Numbered from the stretch's first letter, positions 8,515 through 17,138 are shown. The stretch is DNA of 64,000 nt from Nitrososphaerota archaeon (GCA_028866655.1 JAGWHQ010000002.1:1-64000), one strand, 5' to 3'. Program-made: numbers and translations. Notes: a model not told the origin generated them from the sequence alone.

Positions 8515-9134
8515 TTGTTATTTGGTTTAGCAATTCTTTTTTTGGCTATGATTATTATGATTATGACCAACCCTATTATGACTGCACCATCAATGTAGTC
8601 TGAATAGTGTCTTATCTTGGTCCATTGATCCCCTAATGTGGTACCGACATATGTCAACATGGTGCTCCATATGATGGAACCAGCAAAAGTGTAGATTGAA
8701 AATTTTTTCAAGTTCATCTTTGCCACACCTGCTGGCAATGAAATGTATGTCCTAATGGCAGGCAATAGCCTGCTTACAAATGTGGATCTATCGCCGTATT
8801 TTTTAAAGTATGATTCTGTCCATTCAAGGTGAGATTTTTTCAAGAGCACATATTTTCCATATTTAACAATAAACTCTCTGCCAAGCTTTACGCCAATGAA
8901 ATATGCTACAAGCGAGCCAACTAGGTTTCCTACCGAACCTGCAAGTATTATCAAAATTGGGTTAAGTTTTCCTGTTGATGCTAGATATCCTGAAAATGGC
9001 ATGATTATCTCACTTGGAATTGGTATGAGAGAACTTTCTGCCACCATTAAAAAGAAAATTCCAATATAGCCTGTATTTGATATTGTTTGGATCACAAAAT
9101 TTGCCAAATTATTGATAATGTCTAATGCAACCAT
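8511..9134 (-). CDS. DedA-family membrane protein
   Basis: This 207-residue integral membrane protein has the DedA/SNARE-associated pattern: an early ESSLIPIPSEIIMPFSGYLA with the conserved E/P residues, a second conserved block around FVSRLLPAIRTYISLPAGVAKM, and a C-terminal helix. Family members are proposed to move or flip lipids (including undecaprenyl-type carriers in bacteria) and to support membrane homeostasis. The archaeal substrate is unknown. The gene is single, and convergent with and overlapping the PIN-like gene. Confidence 0.9.
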   Translation of the reverse strand: MVALDIINNLANFVIQTISNTGYIGIFFLMVAESSLIPIPSEIIMPFSGYLASTGKLNPILIILAGSVGNLVGSLVAYFIGVKLGREFIVKYGKYVLLKKSHLEWTESYFKKYGDRSTFVSRLLPAIRTYISLPAGVAKMNLKKFSIYTFAGSIIWSTMLTYVGTTLGDQWTKIRHYSDYIDGAVIIGLVIIIIIIAKKRIAKPNNN

Positions 9135-9177
9135 GTTTTGTCAATCTGCCTCATTTTGTAGCAATCCTATTGTATCC

Positions 9178-9345
9178 TTACCACATTCCGCCAGTGCTGG
9201 TTCCTGGTTCGTCGAAGTTTCTCTGTGGTGCATGTTTGTGTGCTTTTTTCATGTGTCTGTCTAGTCTTACTGGATCGTGTAGTTCAAGACCGCATTCTTT
9301 ACATTTTGTTTCAGCAGGTCCTTCTTTTTTCTTGAAAAGTCCCAT
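9178..9345 (-). CDS. 55-aa C2H2 zinc-finger protein
   Basis: The preferred start is ATG 9345 (MGLFKKKEGPAETKC); an ATG at 9360 in frame would add five residues. A single classical C2H2 finger, C-K-E-C then L-x2-H and H-x4-H (CKECGLELHDPVRLDRHMKK then AH), is followed by a His/Pro-rich tail ending in GGMW. Single-finger mini-proteins of this kind occur elsewhere in the window (41318 and the end of 49490). They may bind DNA, RNA or protein; the target is unknown. Confidence 0.75.
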   Translation of the reverse strand: MGLFKKKEGPAETKCKECGLELHDPVRLDRHMKKAHKHAPQRNFDEPGTSTGGMW

Positions 9346-9420
9346 GTTTTTATGGTACAATTTGAGATAATATTTCTTACGGAAAAACTTGCCAAAATAT
9401 GTTTATAAAAATTAAGAGGC

Positions 9421-9474
9421 TCTGCGTAGAGAGAACCTACGCAGAATAGCAACCAGACGGAATTGGTATGCTAT
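9421..9474. other. two abutting hairpins, possible structured RNA or 3'-end element
   Basis: A perfect 9-bp inverted repeat, TCTGCGTAG (9421-9429) with CTACGCAGA (9437-9445) and a 7-nt loop, is directly followed by a second hairpin. ATAGCAACCA (9446-9455) pairs with TGGT-A-TGCTAT (9464-9474) with a single bulged A at 9468. The two stems touch, which would allow coaxial stacking. On the - strand the element lies 33-86 bases past the methyltransferase stop and is followed by a T-rich tract, so it may be its 3' structure or terminator. On the + strand a TTTATAAAA box lies just upstream (9402-9410). Confidence 0.45.
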
Positions 9475-9506
9475 GAAAAGTTATAGATTTGTTATATTGA
9501 TAAGGG

Positions 9507-10355
9507 TTACTTTGTGCATTTTATCAAGACATATTCAATGGTATGATCTGTAGATGTCTGTTTCATTTTTAACATTGATCTGAACAATATTTTTTCTACG
9601 TATGATGGATATCTTTTTAGGATCTCTGATCTCAAGTACTGGCGATTTTGAATGTAATATTCTGCCAGAGGCAAGTACACATTTGATCCAACAAGTTTGA
9701 TTTCTGTAATCTTGAGACCTGCATCTTGGATTGTTTTTTTGATTGTCTCCATGTCATAGTGCTCAGAAGACCATGTCAACTTTAAAATGCCAATTTTTAA
9801 AATGTTAAACTTTGATGGTTTTAAGAGTACTGGTATTGCAAGGATGATGACTCCGTTTTTTTTTAGAATTCGTCGTGTTTCTGATATGAAATCCTTGATT
9901 GGTTTAAAGTGCTGTGCCGATTCCAATGCTATAATTCTATCACACGATTCATCTGATATTGGAATTTTCACTGCTGTGGCATTTACCAAGTTTATTTCAG
10001 GGGTGTCTGTCTGCATATTTGCAAATTTGAGTTGATTGCGGTTTATGTTGACACAGGTGATTGTAATGTTTTGATGTGTTTTTTTCCAAAGAAACGCTGG
10101 TTCTGAAAAACCACTGCCTATATCAAGAACATGTCTTGCCTTTTCAAGTTCTGCCATATTTCCTACTAGATTACACAAGTTTGTTTGAGCCTTAGCAGGA
10201 TCTCTTGTTGCATCATCCCAATATCCAAAATTAAGAAAATTTTTTCCAGTTGAAACCTGCATTAATCCTGCAAGGTAATTGTACATGTTGACAGTATCAC
10301 CTTCTCCACGTCGTAGTGTCCATAGGATGACATCTTTGGGATTAGGATTGTTCAA
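9507..10355 (-). CDS. SAM-dependent methyltransferase (class I)
   Basis: This 282-residue protein has the Rossmann methyltransferase core. Motif I is VLDIGSGFSEPAFLW (about residue 75-90), the acidic second-strand residue lies in CVNINRNQL, and the motif III/post-I stretch is SDESCDRIIALESAQHF. The order resembles small-molecule methyltransferases (ubiquinone/sterol/phosphoethanolamine type) rather than RNA or DNA enzymes. The substrate is not assigned. The C-terminal third is Ile/Lys rich. It is a single gene with a structured region just after its stop codon. Confidence 0.85.
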   Translation of the reverse strand: MNNPNPKDVILWTLRRGEGDTVNMYNYLAGLMQVSTGKNFLNFGYWDDATRDPAKAQTNLCNLVGNMAELEKARHVLDIGSGFSEPAFLWKKTHQNITITCVNINRNQLKFANMQTDTPEINLVNATAVKIPISDESCDRIIALESAQHFKPIKDFISETRRILKKNGVIILAIPVLLKPSKFNILKIGILKLTWSSEHYDMETIKKTIQDAGLKITEIKLVGSNVYLPLAEYYIQNRQYLRSEILKRYPSYVEKILFRSMLKMKQTSTDHTIEYVLIKCTK

Positions 10356-10459
10356 TATGAAAAATGGTCACGTACTGGTGTATTAAGATGTGACTTATCA
10401 CAGGGCGCCTTTCAAATAATTGATCTTTTTATTTAGCTTGCATATGTGATTTACATACA

Positions 10460-10711
10460 ATGGAAAAATGTGATTCTCGAACACATGCATACAAGAATGG
10501 AAAGACTTTTGATCAATGTAGGGATATTGCAAAGACCATTACTTTACAGATGAAAGAAAAGATCAACCAATCTGGTCAAGTGAGATGGGATGAAATCCTA
10601 CAGACTGTGGAACATGATGAACTAGTGTACAAACTCACTCTGAAATATCTTCGGCAAGATGGCTATGATATTGGAGACTGGAAAAATCCCCGTGTAATAA
10701 AATCTATTTAG
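10460..10711 (+). CDS. 83-aa hypothetical protein
   Basis: This soluble, highly charged 83-residue protein begins MEKCDSRTHAYKNG and ends in a winged-helix-like stretch (VRWDEILQTVEHDELVYKL...YLRQDGYDIGDW). It has helix-turn-strand character but no clear recognition helix. It overlaps the stop of the convergent membrane-protein gene by eight bases. I do not recognise a family. The base and codon use resemble those of its neighbours. Confidence 0.55.
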   Translation: MEKCDSRTHAYKNGKTFDQCRDIAKTITLQMKEKINQSGQVRWDEILQTVEHDELVYKLTLKYLRQDGYDIGDWKNPRVIKSI

Positions 10712-11540
10712 AATCTATTGCACAACTCTCGTTTTGTGATTTTATTTTTTTGGCCATTATGACGGGCGTTACAAAAAGAATTGGGATGGATATTGCAATG
10801 AAGATTGTCTGGATCTGGGCCTCAAAGCTTGTTAAAAATAACGTAAACGTTGTGGCTCCTGCTCCAAAACCAAACAACATTGTAAAAACTGTACCAGCGC
10901 ATGTGGGACAACCGACAAACAATCCAGTCACTGCTCCAAATGCACCCAGTTTTCCACCACTTTTTGCAATGGAAAATACTGCTGATGATAATGCAAAGTT
11001 CAAACCCACCAAAAATGATACCATGACTAGCAGAAGCAAGTTCAATGGGATTATTTGCAATCCTATGTGTTCTGTAAAGAATGCAAAAATCATTGGCATG
11101 TAACCTGGGAGATCACAACATGGTGAGAGCTCTATGTGGGGAGGTTGCGGGAATCCATAATCTGTGGCATTGATGTCTGGTTTGTAGATTATTGTTCCAG
11201 ATGTAAACGCAAAAAATAATCCGTATCCTATTGCGCTAATGATAAAAATTTGTTTTGATCTTTTGTTGTGTATTGCATTTGCAATAATTGATGTGATGGT
11301 AGAATCTGTAGATGAAATCTTTGTCTTGTACATCTTGTACAGTCCCCAACCTATTGATACAAACGATGCAAATAGTACAATATATGTCGCAACTGCAAGG
11401 TTCTGTAATGCAGGCATTGCAGCTGGAGTGATTATCAAATTGCTATTTTTCGCATATGCCAAAAATGATATGGCAATAGCCAAAAAACCAACTAGTATGA
11501 GCGCAAAATGGGAACGACTAGATGTTTTTTGTTTTTCCAC
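10704..11540 (-). CDS. polytopic membrane protein with CC and CPTC motifs
   Basis: This 278-residue integral membrane protein has about six or seven helices. Two cysteine features stand out: SPCCDLPGYMP in an extra-membrane loop near the middle and GLFVGCPTCAGTVF at a helix start in the C-terminal half. The C-P-T-C spacing (CxxC) could bind a metal or form a redox disulfide. I do not recognise a named family. A copper, heme or redox-related membrane role is only a guess from these motifs. The promoter is shared with the divergent gene at 11630. Confidence 0.65.
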   Translation of the reverse strand: MEKQKTSSRSHFALILVGFLAIAISFLAYAKNSNLIITPAAMPALQNLAVATYIVLFASFVSIGWGLYKMYKTKISSTDSTITSIIANAIHNKRSKQIFIISAIGYGLFFAFTSGTIIYKPDINATDYGFPQPPHIELSPCCDLPGYMPMIFAFFTEHIGLQIIPLNLLLLVMVSFLVGLNFALSSAVFSIAKSGGKLGAFGAVTGLFVGCPTCAGTVFTMLFGFGAGATTFTLFLTSFEAQIQTIFIAISIPILFVTPVIMAKKIKSQNESCAIDSK

Positions 11541-11629
11541 CTGTAAAAAATTTTCATCCTGACATTAAATTCTATCTCATATTTTCTCCAAAGTGTTTAT
11601 CTTGGGTAATTTTGTATCTTTATCTAGTC

Positions 11630-12055
11630 GTGAAGATCGACGAGCCCCTAGATTCTGATTATGCTGAAACCAAGATAACACATGTTGGTTTTGTAGACCC
11701 CTATGGCGTTGAAGGACTCTTGATCTTACGTTCCGATGATGGAAAAGAATTCCACATGCGCGCATTTTCAGGTGAAGTTGCAAGACACATATCTAATTTT
11801 ATTGAGGGACAAAGAGGTGCAATTCCGACCATCTACAACATGGTAGAAGAGATTGCCGAACTAAACGAGCTTGTACTTGTAAAGATCAAAGTATATGAAA
11901 GTGGTAGTGTTTTGCGCGCCAATGTTTACTTTACTGGAAAACATGATCTTGTAATGCGTAATTATCGAGCATCTGACTCTATAGCGCTTGCAACGTTTTA
12001 CAATATTCCAATATTGGTTAGGAAAAATCTCTTAAAGGAAAAAATGGAAGCCTAG
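11630..12055 (+). CDS. bifunctional nuclease (BFN/DUF151) domain protein
   Basis: I prefer GTG 11630 as start, since the conserved sequence begins there (VKIDEPLDSDYAE) and the 36 upstream residues are hydrophobic and atypical. This gives 141 residues. The BFN/DUF151 domain is recognisable from GLLILRSDDGKEFHMRAFSGEVARHI and the later DSIALATFYNIPILV, where D and A line the proposed active site. Family members have been reported to show RNase/DNase activity in other organisms; that is unproven here. The TAG stop shares CTAG (12052-12055) with the convergent purP gene. Confidence 0.8.
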   Translation: MKIDEPLDSDYAETKITHVGFVDPYGVEGLLILRSDDGKEFHMRAFSGEVARHISNFIEGQRGAIPTIYNMVEEIAELNELVLVKIKVYESGSVLRANVYFTGKHDLVMRNYRASDSIALATFYNIPILVRKNLLKEKMEA

Positions 12056-13143
12056 GTTAGTACTTGTGCTAGTTTTCCTTCTTGCTGGGCAATTTTTAAC
12101 TCCATGGCAATTCTACGCCCGACCCCAAAAGTTTCTCCATACTTGTATTTTGTATATGGACTTGTTGTAGCAAGAATTGGATTTCCTGGAACTCGTAGTG
12201 ATACATCGTATACTATGATATCTAGATCACGAGTTATCACGCTCTGTAGGGAAAATGGACCGATAATTCCTGGAGCATATTCTTTTTTCACCGCATTGAC
12301 AAACTTATCTCCGATGTCTATGACTTTTTCAAGTAATGATTCTCTGATGCTTGCAGGTGTATGACCTACCTCGATATTTTGTAATTCAATATTTGTTTCA
12401 AGTTGTTGTTTTGCTGGAAGTGAGACAAAGTCGTGAAGATTTGTCTGCAATCTTCTTTCTATTCCAAGAAAATCCACCTCTTTTGATATCGGGGTATGGA
12501 AATAATTGAAATTGAAATAAGTTCCTATGACAAATTCCTCTATGCTTGCAGTCTTGAGCGCCTCTCTTGAAATCAATCCTTGTTTTATCTTGATCTCTGT
12601 CTTGTCTTTGTACTCTGCATATGATGATACGTTGAAAAAAGCACGTTCAAGCTTGCGTTTTTTTTCCTGAACTTTTACTATGACTGGACGGTCAATGTCT
12701 TTTGGATCTTTGAACAGTCTTGGAAATCGTATCTTTGCTTTTTGTAACAGGTAATACTGGTTTTTCTTGTTGGCTCGTTCTTCTGCCTGGAATAATGCCC
12801 TGTTTCCAAACAATGGTATTCTAAACTTGTTCTCAACACCTTCGTATCCTAGATATGCTGTAAGTGCTCTATGTGGAACGACTATTGTACTAGAATTTCT
12901 CAGTTTCAATTGGATCTTGGAAGATAACATGTCTTGGAATTTTTTTACTATTATGATCTCGTCTGCAAGTCTTGAAAATCTTCTATACGGCACTTCTCTT
13001 CCTTTTTGGCAAATTACCACTGTTTTGAAATTTTCGTCTTTTGCACCATCCATTATTTCAAGTGCAGAATGACTCCCAAGTGCACCAATGGTTAGTTCTG
13101 AATAGTTATTCACAATATCAACAATATCAGATTTTTTTATCAC
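12052..13143 (-). CDS. purP: formaminoimidazole-carboxamide ribonucleotide synthetase, PurP type
   Basis: This 363-residue ATP-grasp enzyme is predicted to convert AICAR and formate to FAICAR in archaeal purine biosynthesis, replacing the folate-dependent bacterial step. Visible features are an N-terminal SHSALEIMDGAKDENFKTVVICQKG, the RPVIVKVQEKK strand, and the C-terminal DUF1297 part with VSLRVPGNP and YTKYKYGETFGVGRRIAMEL. The length agrees with the family. Paralogs within PurP groups exist in archaea, so the exact substrate is slightly open. It is a single gene transcribed leftward with its own promoter above 13143. Confidence 0.9.
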   Translation of the reverse strand: MIKKSDIVDIVNNYSELTIGALGSHSALEIMDGAKDENFKTVVICQKGREVPYRRFSRLADEIIIVKKFQDMLSSKIQLKLRNSSTIVVPHRALTAYLGYEGVENKFRIPLFGNRALFQAEERANKKNQYYLLQKAKIRFPRLFKDPKDIDRPVIVKVQEKKRKLERAFFNVSSYAEYKDKTEIKIKQGLISREALKTASIEEFVIGTYFNFNYFHTPISKEVDFLGIERRLQTNLHDFVSLPAKQQLETNIELQNIEVGHTPASIRESLLEKVIDIGDKFVNAVKKEYAPGIIGPFSLQSVITRDLDIIVYDVSLRVPGNPILATTSPYTKYKYGETFGVGRRIAMELKIAQQEGKLAQVLT

Positions 13144-13248
13144 GTCGTATCTATTTTATCTGGGTAAAAAAGCGTTATCTAATGTAAGCGTGAATTATTT
13201 CTTATTGTAAATAATGTAGTAAAAAGGGAATTGAATTTTTGAAAAAAA

Positions 13249-13425
13249 CTACTTTAGGTCTTCCTTATCTTTGAAATCCTTGAGCTCTTTTTCAGATTCT
13301 AACCTGCCTTTCTCATATTCGCCCTTTGCCTTTCCAAACGTCTTTGCAAGTTCAGGGATCTTTTTGGCACCAAATATTAAAACCCCGATTATCACTACTG
13401 CGATTATTACATTTTCGTATGCCAT
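13249..13425 (-). CDS. tatA: twin-arginine translocase subunit TatA
   Basis: A 58-residue protein starts at ATG 13425. It has an N-terminal membrane helix ENVIIAVVIIGVLIFGAKK, the F-G hinge, then an amphipathic helix IPELAKTFGKAKGEYEKG and a charged tail. This is the classical TatA/E layout: ring-forming subunits that open the path for folded proteins across the cytoplasmic membrane. It follows tatC by 20 bases on the same strand, so the two form an operon. It is under 60 residues, at the small end for TatA. Confidence 0.9.
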   Translation of the reverse strand: MAYENVIIAVVIIGVLIFGAKKIPELAKTFGKAKGEYEKGRLESEKELKDFKDKEDLK

Positions 13426-13445
13426 AGTGGCTTAAATGCGGCAGA

Positions 13446-14243
13446 TCAAGATTTAAGTGTTCCAATATTTTTTGCCTGTCTCTCTGATAATGCCATACCT
13501 ATTAGGTATAGTACAATCATTGGGACCGCAACAAACCACATTGTAACTCCGCTACCGTCTGGCGTTATTGCTGCACCTAGTATGATCATTGCAATGATTG
13601 CATATCTGATGTTGTTTCTCCAAAATTTTGGATCAATCAATCCTGATGCAGTAAGTGCATACATTATCAATGGTAACTGGAATGATACGCCAAACGCAAG
13701 AATGAACTGGAGTACAAATGTGATGAAATCCATTATGTTCAAAAATGTAAGCAAATCTGCGGACTGGCCATATTTGTAAAGGAATCCTAGTATGTATGGA
13801 GTGACGAAAAAGTATGAAAACAATCCTCCTATTATGAAAAGTACAATGGCAGGAATTGTTATGTTTCTAATTATCTGGATCTCTTTTCTATGCAATGCTG
13901 GAGCTAAAAATCCTACAAACTCTTTTACTATGATAGGCATTGAAAATACTATTCCAAGCAATATTGCAATGTAGAACTGGGAGAAAAATGCCTGTCCTGG
14001 AGCTGTCTGGATTAATTGAACGGTAGATGGTAGCAAATGGTGTTTCATTGATATCGTTGCTTGTGCTGCCATGTTGTTAAATGGACTAAATGTTGGATAG
14101 TAGAGTTTGATTCCGTTGTACATAAATGATGTAAGATGAAAACTTAGGATGAAAAATGAGATTATTCCTACTGCAATAATTGATCTGAATACTCTTTTTC
14201 TCAAGTCTTCAAGATGCTGACTTATGGTCATAGACTTGTCCAT
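13446..14243 (-). CDS. tatC: twin-arginine translocase subunit TatC
   Basis: This 265-residue protein has six membrane helices. The N-terminal motif MTISQHLEDLRKRVFRSI carries the conserved H-L-x-E/D-L-R-x-R of TatC that recognises the twin-arginine signal. Other family hallmarks are FVGFLAPALHRKE and the later FQLPLIMYALTASGLI. TatC is the receptor part of the translocase and works with TatA, encoded just downstream. The length is normal. Confidence 0.95.
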   Translation of the reverse strand: MDKSMTISQHLEDLRKRVFRSIIAVGIISFFILSFHLTSFMYNGIKLYYPTFSPFNNMAAQATISMKHHLLPSTVQLIQTAPGQAFFSQFYIAILLGIVFSMPIIVKEFVGFLAPALHRKEIQIIRNITIPAIVLFIIGGLFSYFFVTPYILGFLYKYGQSADLLTFLNIMDFITFVLQFILAFGVSFQLPLIMYALTASGLIDPKFWRNNIRYAIIAMIILGAAITPDGSGVTMWFVAVPMIVLYLIGMALSERQAKNIGTLKS

Positions 14244-14298
14244 TGTAGATTATGAAATGGGCAGATCTGTATTAATAGTATTTTTTCTAATGTGTCTT

Positions 14299-14757
14299 CT
14301 ATAGCCCTGGAATTGGAAGTATTTTGCTTGAAGGCAAGTTACTTTTTTCTTGTTCTGGCACCGTAAAGTTTTCTAGCTCTATTGTTAGTTCTGTACTTAC
14401 TTCAAAGTTATCCCCTAGCTGGACTGCAAGATCTGCAATATCTTTTGGTGTGTATACCTCACGTGAGCCCTTTAGGAATATTCTTGAACCCTTTTCTGCT
14501 GGGTCTCCACCAAATTTTTCCTTGAGGAATTTTGTTAGTTTGTCTACCTCTTCCTTTTCTATCATGTTGTGATAAAATACAATACCTTTGATTAAATCGT
14601 AATCCCATGGGGTTCCATTTCTATAAGAGTATACTCCAAAGACTGCGCCCTTGTCATCTTTTGGGCATTTTATTTCCCAGATCAATACTTTTTTTGGGTC
14701 ATACTCTGCTTTTCTAACATCATCTACAGTGAGTTTCCAGTATCTCAAACGGCTCAT
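14299..14757 (-). CDS. conserved hypothetical protein, 152 aa
   Basis: This soluble protein begins MSRLRYWKLTVDDVRKAEY and has strands around VLIWEIKCPKDDKGAVFGVYS and DIADLAVQLGDNFEVSTE. No cysteine pairs, membrane helices or catalytic motif stand out; the single Cys is in KCPKDD. I do not recognise a family, though the balanced composition argues for a folded protein. It sits just upstream of tatC on the same strand (56-base gap), so co-transcription is possible. Confidence 0.6.
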   Translation of the reverse strand: MSRLRYWKLTVDDVRKAEYDPKKVLIWEIKCPKDDKGAVFGVYSYRNGTPWDYDLIKGIVFYHNMIEKEEVDKLTKFLKEKFGGDPAEKGSRIFLKGSREVYTPKDIADLAVQLGDNFEVSTELTIELENFTVPEQEKSNLPSSKILPIPGL

Positions 14758-14951
14758 GTTCTAGTCAATCGGTGAATATTCATCGTTAATGAGCCTTACT
14801 AGACACAAACTATGGTGTATCGGGTGTCCACATTCTCATAATTTGATATTTTTAATAATTTTTGTCCAGTTTTATTTGATATTGTAAATTCATACGGATC
14901 AAAACTAGACTCTTTTTTATATTGTTGATATGATCTGAAACGCAAGCGACA

Positions 14952-15377
14952 ATGGATAGAACATTTGATTTTCATGGTACCACTATGACAATCAAGTCAT
15001 TAACTTCTGAGACTGGTGGCATCTATACAATACTTTATGCCGTTCATCCTCCAAATGTGGGGCCTGCACTACACCTACATCCTAGAGGTAGCGAGTGTTT
15101 TTACATTGTCAAAGGTAGATACAATTTTGTACTTGGAAACCGGATGATGGATGCTATATCTGGTGATCTAATCGTTGTACCAAAAAATATTCCTCATAAA
15201 TTCACTGTGGGAATTGAAGGTGGAGAGGTATTGATAATCAGTCCGCCTGATTTGGAGAATTATTTTTCTCAGGTAAGTGAATTGTTGCAAAAGGGTTTGG
15301 TTACATGGGAACTAGAATCTGAAATAGCCCAAAAATACGGACAAGTTTTCCTAGAAAACACTAATCATTGGAAGTAG
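14952..15377 (+). CDS. cupin-domain protein
   Basis: This 141-residue single-domain cupin has motif 1, PALHLHPRGSECFYIVKGRYNF, supplying H-x-H and E as metal ligands, and motif 2, GDLIVVPKNIPHKF, supplying the last His. Cupins hold a divalent metal and serve as dioxygenases, isomerases or storage-like proteins; the substrate cannot be read here. It is followed after six bases by a glycosyltransferase gene, so the two are probably co-transcribed. A TATA-like stretch (tttttatattg, about 14910-14922) lies about 30-40 bases upstream of the ATG. Confidence 0.85.
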   Translation: MDRTFDFHGTTMTIKSLTSETGGIYTILYAVHPPNVGPALHLHPRGSECFYIVKGRYNFVLGNRMMDAISGDLIVVPKNIPHKFTVGIEGGEVLIISPPDLENYFSQVSELLQKGLVTWELESEIAQKYGQVFLENTNHWK

Positions 15378-15383
15378 ATTGTT

Positions 15384-16850
15384 TTGAGTAATAAATTTCC
15401 ACAAATTAAAACAATATACATTTTGGGAATAATTCTGACACTGTCAGGTTTTACACATCTTTGGAATACTGTGGGATTTCCAGATATTTTCTATGATGAG
15501 GGAGTGTACATGGAGCGTGCAATGCATGTGCTAAATGGTCTTGGACTACAAGATAGATATTTCCATGATCATCCTTATTTTGGTCAAATTTTTCTTGCTT
15601 CCATCTTTGGACTAATTGGATTTCCAAATTCATGGCATCCTTCAATTGATACAAATTTCATTGCGTCACTTTATCTTGTACCTAGACTGATCATGGGGTT
15701 ACTAGCAGTTTTGGATACTTTTCTTGTCTATCAAATTGCTAATACAAAATATGGCAAAAAAATAGCACTTGTTTCATCTCTTTTGTTTGCAGTGATGCCT
15801 TTTACTTGGATAATGAGGCGAATACTTTTGGATTCTATACTGTTACCGTTTCTTCTTACATCCATACTGTTTGCACTCAAGACAAAAGACTCTAACAACA
15901 AGTATGTGTTGGCATCTCTCTCAGGGATTTGTCTTGGCGTTGCCATCTTTACAAAAATTCCTGTCTTTACAATGATTCCATTGGTTGCAGGTCTTGTGTA
16001 TTTCAATACTGGAAAAAATGTCAAAGCTCTTGTGCTGTTGTTAATTCCGATAGTTTTGATACCTATGATGTGGCCACTTCAGGCAGTTAGCGCGCATCAA
16101 TTTGATGTATGGTTGAGAGATGTCATAGGTCAGACACAAAGACAAAGTTTTGGATTGCCATACATATCGCTAGTTTTTCTCAAGCTTGATCCGGTTCTAT
16201 TTATTCTTGGAATTGGCGGAACTATATTTGCAATTTTGCGAAGACATTATTTTATCTTGTTTTGGTTTGTTCCATTTGTAATATTTCTTCTTATGATTGG
16301 ATACAACCAGTATTTCTACTGGATTCCAATACTTCCAGTGTTTTGCATATCTGCATCCGTATTACTTGCGAATGTCTTGGAACGCGCCAATAAGAAAAAT
16401 TTGAACAAAATTTTGCCTTCTGTTGTGGTTTCTGGGATTGCTACGTTCGGTCTGATAAGCACCTTTCTTGTTATGAGTGTAAATGTTACACACTCCGAAT
16501 TTCAGACTACTTCATTTATTCTACAAAATGTAAATGACAATGATACTACAGTGCTTGCCAATCCAACATATGAGTGGGTTTTACACTATGTATTTCATAA
16601 AAATAACACGCCAAATGATTATTCGTTTATACTGTTTAATCATCTCAAAACTGATAAAATATTACTTGTAGCCGATCCACATTTTATGATAGATCTTGGT
16701 AGGGGAAAACAATTGCAGCAAATCTATAATGACTCTAAAACAATAGCAACATTCGATGAGGATCTATCAAAATATGACTTGTCCGTATACCCATATTCGA
16801 ACATAAAGATGAATGTTGATGGGGAACATATTCAAGTTAAAATGAAATGA
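15384..16850 (+). CDS. GT39/PMT-like membrane glycosyltransferase
   Basis: This 488-residue protein starts at TTG 15384. It has about eleven membrane helices. An acidic pair DE occurs in the first outside loop (GFPDIFYDEGVYMERA), followed by HDHPYFGQ, as in the GT39/ArnT/PMT_2 fold that transfers sugars from a lipid-phosphate carrier. The C-terminal 120 residues form a soluble outside domain with NPTYEWVLHYVFHKNN. It probably glycosylates surface proteins using dolichyl-phosphate sugars. The target is unknown, but the glycan-rich surface protein at 17135 is close by. Confidence 0.85.
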   Translation: MSNKFPQIKTIYILGIILTLSGFTHLWNTVGFPDIFYDEGVYMERAMHVLNGLGLQDRYFHDHPYFGQIFLASIFGLIGFPNSWHPSIDTNFIASLYLVPRLIMGLLAVLDTFLVYQIANTKYGKKIALVSSLLFAVMPFTWIMRRILLDSILLPFLLTSILFALKTKDSNNKYVLASLSGICLGVAIFTKIPVFTMIPLVAGLVYFNTGKNVKALVLLLIPIVLIPMMWPLQAVSAHQFDVWLRDVIGQTQRQSFGLPYISLVFLKLDPVLFILGIGGTIFAILRRHYFILFWFVPFVIFLLMIGYNQYFYWIPILPVFCISASVLLANVLERANKKNLNKILPSVVVSGIATFGLISTFLVMSVNVTHSEFQTTSFILQNVNDNDTTVLANPTYEWVLHYVFHKNNTPNDYSFILFNHLKTDKILLVADPHFMIDLGRGKQLQQIYNDSKTIATFDEDLSKYDLSVYPYSNIKMNVDGEHIQVKMK

Positions 16851-17021
16851 GTCCAGGTTACCTCAAAATATGTTCCAAAATTTGCTTGAAATTGGTATTG
16901 CAATAAAGTTGGTGTCTTTTCTATGCCAATATTGTGAATCTTAATCATGATCTCATATTCGAACTAGGAGAAAACATACGTCAGTCTTTTAAACCAGTGT
17001 GAGACCGTACACTTCAAGGGC
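16851..17021 (+). promoter_or_regulatory. promoter region of the Ig-repeat surface protein
   Basis: No gene fits in these bases. A TATA-like TTTTAAAC at 16987-16994 lies about 28-35 bases upstream of a small open frame starting at ATG 17022, a normal archaeal promoter spacing. This suggests that transcription of the surface-protein gene starts near 17015-17020 and that the mRNA has a leader of about 115 bases. Confidence 0.4.
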
Positions 17022-17138
17022 ATGAATTATGTGCATACTATGTTAAATGTAAAATCTATTCGTGATATGGATGACATTGTTCCTGAACAATGTATATCAA
17101 TTCTTTATTTATTGAATGTGGGGAATCATGTGAAATGA
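17022..17138 (+). CDS. possible 38-aa leader ORF
   Basis: ATG 17022 opens a 38-codon frame (MNYVHTMLNVKSIRDMDD...) ending at TGA 17136-17138. The TGA overlaps the ATG at 17135 of the giant surface protein in an ATGA arrangement. The protein has no hydrophobic segment and no known motif. Its position right behind the likely transcription start and its tight overlap suggest a translated leader coupled to the main ORF. The alternative is that it is unused and the giant protein starts further upstream at ATG 17090. Confidence 0.35.
   Translation: MNYVHTMLNVKSIRDMDDIVPEQCISILYLLNVGNHVK

Noticed and set aside
8227-9134. Toxin-antitoxin pair made of the PIN-like gene and its neighbour
   Set aside because: The neighbour is a DedA membrane protein on the other strand, and no antitoxin-like gene lies upstream.
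9401-9480. Possible tRNA
   Set aside because: The two hairpins do not make a cloverleaf: there is no anticodon arm, no T-arm GTTC sequence and no 7-bp acceptor stem.
11522-11629. Longer start for the BFN-domain protein
   Set aside because: The 36 extra residues are hydrophobic and the family begins at about VKIDEP; GTG 11630 preferred.
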